Translations under genes and position numbers: made by a program | Notes under the pieces: model-generated | What the model was told of the DNA's origin: nothing | The model's input: only the letters and a program-made list of their open reading frames with translations | Database searches by the model: none | Part shown: positions 15,509 through 23,049 of the stretch, piece by piece | Layout: each line of letters opens with the position of its first letter | Position numbering within the stretch: the stretch's first letter is position 1 | Assembly: GCA_017934545.1 (NCBI GenBank) | Contig: JAGBJI010000010.1 | Location: 1 to 32,395 of the forward strand | Length of the DNA: 32,395 bases | Direction of reading: 5' to 3' | From: Bacteroidales bacterium | Lineage (GTDB): Bacteria; Bacteroidota; Bacteroidia; Bacteroidales; P3

Positions 15509-15587
15509 GTCTTATATTTTAAAAATTCATACTCTTTTTCCCGTATGCAAATCTGCACTTAAAAACCCGTGCAATGCAAACGGAATG

Positions 15588-15618
15588 CAAATTTACACAA
15601 AAATACCGTATCTACAAT
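15588..15618 (-). promoter_or_regulatory. Promoter of the thioredoxin-lipoprotein operon
   Basis: Reverse strand: TAAATTTG (15595-15588) matches TAnnTTTG, and ATTG (15618-15615) lies 19 nt upstream in place of TTTG. The start of transcription would be near 15580, 70 bp before the ATG. Confidence 0.5.
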
Positions 15619-15635
15619 ATTAAAACGCAATAAAA

Positions 15636-15817
15636 TAGCAACGCCCTGAAAAATTAAAATCGCAACCCAAATAAAAAAAACATATGTATTTTGAAGAAAA
15701 AACATATGTTTTTGAACGGAAATACATATGTTTTTTGATTTAAAAACATATGTTTTTTTTTGAAATGAAGCGTTGCTTTAAATTTTTGTTTTGTATTTCT
15801 GCGTAATTCCGCAGCGG
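15636..15817 (+). repeat. Array 4: four CATATG units at exact 22-bp spacing
   Basis: CATATG occurs at 15681, 15703, 15725 and 15747 (22, 22, 22 bp) between A- and T-tracts. Phased outer units are AGCAAC (about 15637) and TCGCAACCC (about 15660) on the left, and AAGCGTTGC (about 15768), TTTTGTATTT (about 15789) and CAGCGG (about 15812) on the right. Unlike the other copies it lies between divergent genes, so it is not a shared terminator. No gene is seen in the rest of the 379-bp gap. Confidence 0.92.
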
Positions 15818-15887
15818 TAAAAATTTTTTCCCTTTACACTGAATGCAATCACAATATCAAAGCTTTTTTTGAGTTTATATATTTAAG

Positions 15888-18800
15888 ATGAAAGAAACTA
15901 AAAACAAGAGATTAAGACTGTTTTTTATCATTTTTTTGTCCCTGTCCTTTATCGGCAGCGTGTCATGGTATTGGTTTGCAAAGTATTCGGCAAGGAATAT
16001 TGTGCAGAGGTTTATCTCCGAAACGGAATATCTGTACAAAAATATTGAAACCAAAGGCGTACGGACGGAGTTTGTAAACGGTTCTTTGGTCTTTTGGCAG
16101 GACAATACCGTGCCTTTTGACTTGCAGGATTCGTCTTTTAATGCCGTATCTTACGGCAGCGGCATCATCCAAGAGTTGAAAAACGGCATTTATCTGCACA
16201 AACAAACTTTCAGAAATGACACTGCGGTACATTATTTTTATCTTATCAAACACAAATATCCCGTAACAAATGCTTATTTAGACAATACGTTCAATCCTCC
16301 TTACGATTTGGATAAACAAATAGAGGTTGTAAACTACAAAACCGACATTCCCGTTCAATACCAAGGCAAAACCATATGCTATTTGGACGCTTCGCCCGAA
16401 TGCCTTGACATTTCGGACAAAGATTTATTCGTTTTCAGGGTTTGGATGGTGCTGAACGTTTTTTTGCTTACTGTTTTTGCGTCGTCTTTTGTTGATTTCA
16501 AAACAACTGACAGGGTTTTGAAAATCTTAATCCTTGCTTTTATGTACGCAGTGTTCGTTTTCATCACCGTAATGCTGTGCAGAAATAACGGCGGAATATC
16601 GTTCCGTTTGTTTTCCCAACACATCAATTACGACAACATACTGCTTTTCACCGTCATAACCTTGTTAGGGTTTATCCTTTACATGATTGCCGTGAAAATA
16701 TGCGGAATAAAACGCAGGGAAAAATATTACCTCGCCCTGCAATTCACAATCATACTCATTGCTTCTATAACCGCAGGCAGCATAGTGGAGTTTTACGCTG
16801 CACAAAACAAAGACCGCCGTATTGAAAACTTTGCCCGCCGCCTTATTGACACAAACACCGCCGAAGATGCCGGCACTTTCAACACTCTTATGCAGGCCTC
16901 TGTCAAAGATTCGGCAGTACAGGCGTTGATACGGGCAAACCGCTGTGCTTTAAGCGAACAATATATTGACCGATACTATCTTTCACTTCTCAAAGACAAC
17001 AACCACACTAATGTTTTGGTCTTTTCCGCCGAAGATTCCATGACCCTGCGGCCTGACAACCGCCCGACCAATATATCGGCTTATACGGAAAACCGAATGA
17101 AAAATACGGTCAAATCCGAAAAAGACAGTTGTCTGTTCATTGAAAACGAACATCAAAACAATTGTACCTATATATATTATACTAAAACGGGCAATGCCTA
17201 TGTGTTTGCCGAGTGTTTGAGAAAAGAGAACTCCGACAACATGAATTATTCTCTGTTTTTAAGTACCGATAAAAATCAAAACAGGGATTTATCATGGGCA
17301 AAATATTCGGACAACAGCCTGCTTTATTCTTACGGAGAAAGAAATTTCCCTGATACAATCACCAACGACGCTGACGGATGGAAGAAAAACACGGACTACG
17401 ACCTGTACCGTTTAAAACAGGGCAACACCGTATACTTGGTTTCTTCGGAAAAATATTCCCTTTACAAAGCCATAGGAAGTATTTCGGTGTTTTTCCTTTT
17501 GTTAAGCATTATTTTGGGCTGCGAATATCTGTTTGCGGCATTGTTCAAAGCCAAAAACCATACGGTAAACATAAAATCCAAAATTCTTTTATCTCTTTTG
17601 GGGTCGTTTATCATCAGCCTTGTCATTCTGGGATTCTTCAGTATAAGGAGTATGATAACCCTTAACGAACGCAACAACATAAACAATCTGAAAGAAAAGA
17701 CCGTAAGCCTTCAGCCCGAAATAGAATCATTGCTTGCAGGTGAGGGTGCAATAAACGAAAGCGACGCAATCAATTTGTCAAACATATTTTTGACCGACAT
17801 AAATATATTTGATACCGACGGTAAACTTATAACTTCTTCCCGTCCGGAGATATTTGAAAAAGGTATATTGTCACGCCGTATGGACAAACATGCTTTTGAA
17901 AAGATGCACAACGGGGCAATGAAGTTTTTTTATCAAAAAGAAAGCATTGCCGGCAACGGTTTTTTTGCCTCATATTGCCCTGTGACTGCAAACAATACCA
18001 CCGTTTATTTGAATATACCGTTTATCAACCAACAGCAAACATCGTTTGACAACATCAATTCTTTGATTAACAGTTTTGCCAACATGTTTTTGTTTTGGGT
18101 AAACATAGCCGTAGTCATTTTCGTTGCGTTAAGCAATTTGATAACCAAGCCTCTTGAGTTGGTGAAAGAGAAAATATCGGTAATAGATATTGACTCGCAC
18201 AACGACAAAATCACATGGAACAAAGACGATGAGATGGGGCAACTAATCAGGGCTTACAATATAATGGTTGACAAGATAGAAGCAAGTTCGCTTTTGCTAA
18301 AACAACAGGAACGTCTTTCGTCCTGGAGGGAATTAGCCAAACAAGTAGCCCACGATATTAAGAATCCGTTGACACCGATGAAGCTCTCAATACAATATCT
18401 TCAGAAACTGTACAACGAAAAGCCCGAATTGTTTGAAACCAAATGGAAAGAAATATCCCCTTCTTTGATAGCCCAAATAGATACGGTGAGCAATATAACC
18501 CAAGAACTCAACTCTTACGGCAGACCGACGGTGAAAAAAGAAAAGGTGGATTTGAACAAATGTATTGCAAGTGCGATAAGTTTGTTTGCCAACAGCCAAC
18601 AGGTGAGCATTACTTACACTGCCTGTGAAAATTGTTTCGTAACGGGAGAAGAAAAACTGTTCATCCGTATTTTCAACAATATGATTAAAAATTCCGTACA
18701 GGCACTTTACAACAAAGACAACGGCAGAATACATATACAAATCAAGCCTTCAAAGGACAAATTTACAGTAAGTATCGCCGACAACGGTTGCGGAATAAAA

Positions 18801-18992
18801 GACGAAAACAAATCCAAAATTTTTGATACCCGCTTTACGACCAAATCGGACGGCGGAGGAATAGGGTTAACAATAGTAAAGACCATATTGGAATCGTACA
18901 ACGCTTCGGTGGAATTCAAAAGCAAGGAAAACGTAGGGACGGTATTTTTCATCACATTGCCTGCATACCAAGACAAACAAGAGGAAAAATAA
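15888..18992 (+). CDS. Large NtrY-like membrane sensor histidine kinase
   Basis: A 1034-aa protein. TM helix about 9-29 is followed by an extracytoplasmic region to about 180, helices near 185-290, a second sensor region (about 305-525), helices near 530-590, another extracytoplasmic region, and a last helix near 725-745. HAMP about 745-795 (KPLELVKEK...DEMGQLIRAYN). The phospho-acceptor helix has His822 in QVAHDIKNPLTPMK. The ATPase has N-box Asn935, G1 DNGCGI (965-970) and FTTKSDGGGIGLTIVK. HDIKNPLTP is the NtrY-type H-box. No response regulator lies beside it. The signal is unknown. Confidence 0.9.
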   Translation: MKETKNKRLRLFFIIFLSLSFIGSVSWYWFAKYSARNIVQRFISETEYLYKNIETKGVRTEFVNGSLVFWQDNTVPFDLQDSSFNAVSYGSGIIQELKNGIYLHKQTFRNDTAVHYFYLIKHKYPVTNAYLDNTFNPPYDLDKQIEVVNYKTDIPVQYQGKTICYLDASPECLDISDKDLFVFRVWMVLNVFLLTVFASSFVDFKTTDRVLKILILAFMYAVFVFITVMLCRNNGGISFRLFSQHINYDNILLFTVITLLGFILYMIAVKICGIKRREKYYLALQFTIILIASITAGSIVEFYAAQNKDRRIENFARRLIDTNTAEDAGTFNTLMQASVKDSAVQALIRANRCALSEQYIDRYYLSLLKDNNHTNVLVFSAEDSMTLRPDNRPTNISAYTENRMKNTVKSEKDSCLFIENEHQNNCTYIYYTKTGNAYVFAECLRKENSDNMNYSLFLSTDKNQNRDLSWAKYSDNSLLYSYGERNFPDTITNDADGWKKNTDYDLYRLKQGNTVYLVSSEKYSLYKAIGSISVFFLLLSIILGCEYLFAALFKAKNHTVNIKSKILLSLLGSFIISLVILGFFSIRSMITLNERNNINNLKEKTVSLQPEIESLLAGEGAINESDAINLSNIFLTDINIFDTDGKLITSSRPEIFEKGILSRRMDKHAFEKMHNGAMKFFYQKESIAGNGFFASYCPVTANNTTVYLNIPFINQQQTSFDNINSLINSFANMFLFWVNIAVVIFVALSNLITKPLELVKEKISVIDIDSHNDKITWNKDDEMGQLIRAYNIMVDKIEASSLLLKQQERLSSWRELAKQVAHDIKNPLTPMKLSIQYLQKLYNEKPELFETKWKEISPSLIAQIDTVSNITQELNSYGRPTVKKEKVDLNKCIASAISLFANSQQVSITYTACENCFVTGEEKLFIRIFNNMIKNSVQALYNKDNGRIHIQIKPSKDKFTVSIADNGCGIKDENKSKIFDTRFTTKSDGGGIGLTIVKTILESYNASVEFKSKENVGTVFFITLPAYQDKQEEK

Positions 18993-19002
18993 AAATATTT
19001 TC

Positions 19003-19010
19003 GTACTTTT
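19003..19010 (+). promoter_or_regulatory. -7 element (TACTTTTG) upstream of the SpoIID-domain gene
   Basis: A perfect TAnnTTTG, 47 bp before the ATG at 19057, without a clear -33 TTTG. It indicates that the gene has its own promoter and that an upstream TTG at 19009 is not the start. Confidence 0.55.
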
Positions 19011-19056
19011 GCATTTCCAAATTTTGATTGTAAACATTATCATACTGAATAAAAAC

Positions 19057-20208
19057 ATGAGAAAATCAATTGTATCGTTGTTACTGTTGACATTTTTACT
19101 GCACGTTCAATGCACTTCTGACGTATATTCACAAAATTTAAGAATAAGAATATTTTCCGTCAACAATATTTCGGAGTTCAGTTTCACTCCGTCGTTCGGA
19201 ACATATTTTTTAAACGACTCCGTAAAAATAAAAAAACAAGACAAAGTATCAATAAAACCTGAAAACGGCCGCATATCCGTAACAATCAACGAAACATCTT
19301 CCGTTTTCAAAGACTCCGTCAGACTTTACAGCGAAGACTTGAAATGCTTCTTTCAGATAACTCCTAAAAACGTAAAAGCAAGACGCTATGACAACAATCT
19401 GATTGTAAAATTGTCCGCCGACAAAACCAATCTTATACTGATAAACGAAGTATCGCAGGACAATTATCTCGCAGGCGTTGTTCAGAGTGAGGCCGGAGGA
19501 GCGAGCGATAACACCGAATTTTTCAAAGTTCAGGCCATCTGCTGCCGCAGTTATATGATGCGGTTCATCAATAAGCACTCCAAAGACGGTTACAATCTGT
19601 GTGACGACGTGAATTGTCAGGTTTACCTGTCGCGGGCTAACAAAACACAGTGTTTGGAAGGGGCTTCGCAAACTTCGGGCGAAGTTATAGTGGACAAAAA
19701 TGATAAAATCATTGAAACTCTTTTCCACAGTAACAGCGGAGGACAAACAGTTAACAGCGAAGATGTATGGAGCAACAAAATAGATTACCTACGCAGCGTA
19801 ACGGATACCTTTTCTTACGGTATGCCGAACTACAAATGGGAAAAAGAAATTACGCAAAGAGATTGGCTGAACTACTTTAAAAGCAAAGGCGTTGACGTAA
19901 AAGAAAACAAAAAACAACTTCTTAATTTTTCACAATCAGAAGGGCGTAAAGCAAAAATACTCGGCATAGCCCTGACTCAAGTAAGAAAAGATTTCAATCT
20001 TAAAAGTACGTTCTTTGATGTAGTGCCTTGGGGCAACAATGTATTGTTAAAAGGCAAAGGTTACGGACACGGAGTGGGAATGAGCCAAGAAGGAGCGGTA
20101 AGAATGTGCAACGAAGGATACGAATATTGGGAAGTAATAGAACATTATTATAAAGACGTCAAAATAAAAAACCTCAACAAACAGGAAAATTCTGCAGAAG
20201 AAGAATAA
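19057..20208 (+). CDS. SpoIID/LytB-domain protein (putative peptidoglycan lytic enzyme)
   Basis: A 383-aa exported protein: signal peptide about 1-26 (ends VYSQ). The SpoIID domain spans about 130-370, with LAGVVQSEAGG (putative catalytic Glu145), FKVQAICCRSYMM, a Cys-containing DDVNCQVYLS segment, LFHSNSGGQTVNSEDVW and the C-terminal GKGYGHGVGMSQEGAV. SpoIID proteins cut glycan strands stripped of stem peptides; in non-sporing Bacteroidetes the domain is widespread and presumably serves wall remodelling in the periplasm. It follows the histidine kinase by 64 bp but has its own -7 element. Confidence 0.9.
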   Translation: MRKSIVSLLLLTFLLHVQCTSDVYSQNLRIRIFSVNNISEFSFTPSFGTYFLNDSVKIKKQDKVSIKPENGRISVTINETSSVFKDSVRLYSEDLKCFFQITPKNVKARRYDNNLIVKLSADKTNLILINEVSQDNYLAGVVQSEAGGASDNTEFFKVQAICCRSYMMRFINKHSKDGYNLCDDVNCQVYLSRANKTQCLEGASQTSGEVIVDKNDKIIETLFHSNSGGQTVNSEDVWSNKIDYLRSVTDTFSYGMPNYKWEKEITQRDWLNYFKSKGVDVKENKKQLLNFSQSEGRKAKILGIALTQVRKDFNLKSTFFDVVPWGNNVLLKGKGYGHGVGMSQEGAVRMCNEGYEYWEVIEHYYKDVKIKNLNKQENSAEEE

Positions 20209-20339
20209 AAATTCAATATTGCCGACATTCTTATACGGAAGTAAAAAATGTAAAGATAGTTTTAATGTTGCAATATTTATATTTTACCGCCGTTATTATA
20301 CATATCAACAAAATATTTTAACCTTTGAATAACAATCAT

Positions 20340-21107
20340 ATGACAAATAAAAAACCTCTGATATTCGTTACAAACGATGACGGTTACAAAGCAAGAGGAA
20401 TAAAACTACTGGTTGACATTCTTAAACCTATGGGCGAAGTTGTCGTTGTGGCTCCGCAAACGGAGATGAGCGGAAAAAGCCACTCCATAACGGCAGGATT
20501 GCCTTTGCGTCTTACGGAAATTTGCATTGAAGACTCCTACAAAGAATACGCATTGGAGGGTACACCCGTTGATTGTGTGAAAATGGGATTTGACAATGTA
20601 CTCAAACGCAGGCCCGATTTTCTTTTTGCGGGCATAAACCACGGAGCCAACACTTCTATAAACACTATTTATTCGGGTACAATGGCTGCCGCAATGGAAG
20701 GATGTGCGGAAAACGTTCCGAGCGTGGGCTTTTCGCTTTGCGACAATGACAAAAACGCTCCGTTGGACGGATGTTTACCGTTTGTGGAAAAGATAATCAA
20801 GGAAGTTATGACCAACGGTCTGAACGACGGAGTGTGTCTTAACGTGAATTTTCCGACAGGAAAGATAAAAGGAATCAAGGTCGGACATCAGGCAAAAGGC
20901 TATTGGACCGAAGAATTTGACAAAACGGAACAACAAAACGGCTCCACAATCTATTGGCTCGGCGGAGAATACCACTGCACGGACAAAAACCCCGACGCAG
21001 ATTGGAATGCCGTAAGTGCAGGATATGCTTCCGTTGTGCCGATGCAGGTAGATTTCACCGCATGGAGAGAATTGCCGCAAACCAAGCAACGCTTTGAAAA
21101 TCTATGA
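20340..21107 (+). CDS. surE: 5'/3'-nucleotidase SurE
   Basis: A 255-aa metal-dependent phosphatase acting on nucleoside monophosphates. Metal site FVTNDDGYKARGI (8-20), then VVVAPQTEMSGKSHSIT, EGTPVDCVKMG and FAGINHGANTSINTIYSGTM are the family signature in order. The ATG at 20340 sits directly before the conserved first strand; a TTG at 20325 is less likely. Its stop overlaps the next ATG by 4 bp, so it is translationally coupled to the small membrane protein and lpxB. Confidence 0.96.
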   Translation: MTNKKPLIFVTNDDGYKARGIKLLVDILKPMGEVVVVAPQTEMSGKSHSITAGLPLRLTEICIEDSYKEYALEGTPVDCVKMGFDNVLKRRPDFLFAGINHGANTSINTIYSGTMAAAMEGCAENVPSVGFSLCDNDKNAPLDGCLPFVEKIIKEVMTNGLNDGVCLNVNFPTGKIKGIKVGHQAKGYWTEEFDKTEQQNGSTIYWLGGEYHCTDKNPDADWNAVSAGYASVVPMQVDFTAWRELPQTKQRFENL

Positions 21108-21391
21108 ATTTACTTAAAGAAAACAAAATATCATACGGTTTTGTTATCTGTACCCTTCTGACCGTTGTTACGGCATTTGCAATAATTATTGTGTTAAGAT
21201 TGCTCCGTGCAGATATAACCGTAAACATGAAATTGATGATATTTTGCAACGTTGGCAGCATTTTAATGCTTCGGTACTATGCAAAACAGGAATTGTTTCA
21301 GTCTTTAAAAGGAGCGGTACTGTCATTGATTTTAACATTAGGCTCTACCATTATATTATTATTACGGTATAATTATTTGGAATTGGGATGA
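21104..21391 (+). CDS. Small membrane protein between surE and lpxB (function unknown)
   Basis: A 95-aa protein with three hydrophobic helices (about 12-33, 42-57, 68-88), no signal peptide and no cysteine-rich or catalytic motif. It is coupled on both sides by 4-bp ATGA overlaps with surE and lpxB, which supports that it is translated and may serve lipid A or envelope biogenesis. I do not recognise the family. Confidence 0.8.
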   Translation: MNLLKENKISYGFVICTLLTVVTAFAIIIVLRLLRADITVNMKLMIFCNVGSILMLRYYAKQELFQSLKGAVLSLILTLGSTIILLLRYNYLELG

Positions 21392-22512
21392 AATACTATG
21401 TTATAGCGGGAGAACTCTCGGGAGATAAGCATGCAGCACTATTAATCAGGCATATAAAACAATACGACCGGCAAGCCGAGTTCAGAGGATTCGGAGGCGA
21501 CAACTTAAAAGCGGAAGGCGTCACCATCGTCAAGCACATAAACGATTTGGCTTTTATGGGTTTTGCGGAAGTAGTCGCCCATTTGCCCCAAGTTTTAAGC
21601 AACATATCCTTTTGCAAGAAAGATATACTGGCTTACAAACCCGACTGCATGATATTCATTGACTACCCGGGCTTTAATCTCCGCATAGCAAATTTCACAT
21701 ATCAGCAAAAAATAAAAAACTTCTATTATATATCTCCGCAAGTGTGGGCTTGGAAGAAAGGAAGAATAAAAAAAATGCAAAAGATTTTGGATAAACTTTA
21801 CGTAATTCTTCCTTTTGAGAAACCTTTTTATAAAAAACACAATATGGAGGTGGAGTATTACGGCAATCCGTTGTTGGATGAGATTTCAATATTCAAAACT
21901 TCTGAAAACAACAAAGAGAATTTCCTAAAAGAATACTCCCTTGGCAATAAGCCGATAGTGGCTATACTTCCCGGAAGCCGCAAACAGGAAATAAAGAAAA
22001 TGCTTCCCGTTCAAACATCCATAGCAGACAAATATCCCCAATTTGATTTTGTAATTGCCTGTGTTGATTCCTTCGATGAAGAATATTACAAACAATACAT
22101 CCAAAGCAAAAACGTAAAACTTATATTCAACAAAACATACGATATTTTGAATGTTGCACATTGCGGACTTATAACTTCGGGAACTGCAACTCTTGAAACC
22201 GCATTGTTCGATGTGCCTCAATGCGTTTGCTATAAGACTTCCCGTATTTCTTATATCATAGGTAAATACGTGGCAAAGATAAAATACATATCGCTTGTCA
22301 ACCTTATACTAAACCACGGGGTTGTTAAAGAACTGTTGCAATCACTTTGGAATACTGATGATTTGGAAAAAGAATTCAGGAAGATTGCTTTTGACGAATC
22401 ATACCGTCACAATATGAAAAACGATTATTCCGTTCTGCGTTCCCAACTCGGCAATGCAGGAGCGTCGGACATGACCGCAAAAAGTATAGTAAAACACCTT
22501 ACAAACAATTAA
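21388..22512 (+). CDS. lpxB: Lipid-A-disaccharide synthase
   Basis: A 374-aa peripheral inner-membrane glycosyltransferase (GT19) that joins UDP-2,3-diacylglucosamine and lipid X to form the lipid A disaccharide. YYVIAGELSGDKHAALL (3-19), FRGFGGDNLKAEG, LAFMGFAEV, FIDYPGFNLR, YYISPQVWAWKKGR, YGNPLLDE, AILPGSRKQEI and TSGTATLETALFDVPQ are all present in the family order. The length is standard. Its presence shows a lipopolysaccharide outer membrane. The end of the surE-lpxB unit is followed by array 5 rather than a clear hairpin terminator. Confidence 0.97.
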   Translation: MKYYVIAGELSGDKHAALLIRHIKQYDRQAEFRGFGGDNLKAEGVTIVKHINDLAFMGFAEVVAHLPQVLSNISFCKKDILAYKPDCMIFIDYPGFNLRIANFTYQQKIKNFYYISPQVWAWKKGRIKKMQKILDKLYVILPFEKPFYKKHNMEVEYYGNPLLDEISIFKTSENNKENFLKEYSLGNKPIVAILPGSRKQEIKKMLPVQTSIADKYPQFDFVIACVDSFDEEYYKQYIQSKNVKLIFNKTYDILNVAHCGLITSGTATLETALFDVPQCVCYKTSRISYIIGKYVAKIKYISLVNLILNHGVVKELLQSLWNTDDLEKEFRKIAFDESYRHNMKNDYSVLRSQLGNAGASDMTAKSIVKHLTNN

Positions 22513-22531
22513 CCACATTTTTAGCTTTTTA

Positions 22532-22850
22532 TTTCAGAAAACATTCCTGCCACGTGCGAAAACATTTTTGCTTTTTTGTGAAAATATTTTTGCCAATCAT
22601 ACCTTTATTCTTGCCCCTCGCCTATTTGTTCTTGCCGTTTGTGAAAAGAATTTTGCCCTTTCTGAAAAGAGTTTGAAAAAAATCAGATTTTTTTAGTAAA
22701 AAAACCTATTTTTTTAAGGTAAAAAATGTGATTTTTTCGGGATTACTTTCACAAGGGGCAAAAATTAAATATCGTAGGGCGAAAATTAAATATCGTAAGG
22801 CGGCGGAAAGATGAAAAAAGAGAGGCGGAAAAATGAAAATTCGGCATAAT
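22532..22850. repeat. Array 5: about 14 phased units with TTGCC left arm, A/T-tract centre, GGC right arm
   Basis: Left arm: TGC cores with G at 22549, 22570, 22592, 22613, 22634 and 22655 (steps 21, 22, 21, 21, 21), most within TTTTGCC or TTCTTGCC. Centre: three units of an A-tract, a 4-5 bp core (ATCAGA, CCTA, TGTGA) and a T-tract; T-runs begin at 22688, 22709 and 22732 (steps 21 and 23). Right arm: GGC with C at 22759, 22780, 22801, 22826 and 22845. Two right units (22759-22779 and 22780-22800) are 21-bp tandem copies with two differences. The whole forms a broad, imperfect mirror in a gap without genes. Confidence 0.85.
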
Positions 22851-22985
22851 TTTTTTGCGGTGTTGAGAGTGGTTATTGTTCTTTTGTTTTAAGTTTAAAT
22901 TGGTTAAAACAATTCCGTAAGGAGTATTACGTTACTTTTTTTGCGAAAAAAACTATAAAAATCCTGCATTATCAAAATAATTTTG
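22851..22985. other. Non-coding spacer upstream of the OmpA-family gene
   Basis: An AT-rich stretch without a credible reading frame, hairpin or further phased units, leading into the -7 element at 22986. Confidence 0.5.
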
Positions 22986-22993
22986 TAACTTTG
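22986..22993 (+). promoter_or_regulatory. -7 element (TAACTTTG) for the OmpA/PD40 gene
   Basis: A perfect TAnnTTTG 57 bp before the ATG at 23050; no TTTG is seen at the -33 position. Confidence 0.6.
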
Positions 22994-23049
22994 CTCCCCG
23001 TTAAACGTAATATTATAAAGTAACAAATGATAAAATCATATAAGGCATT

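Noticed and set aside
22532-22850. CRISPR array or plasmid-type iterons
   Set aside because: There are no constant repeats alternating with unique spacers and no cas genes; units are degenerate with a helical period. No DnaA-box cluster or replication gene is present and similar arrays occur at six loci among housekeeping genes.
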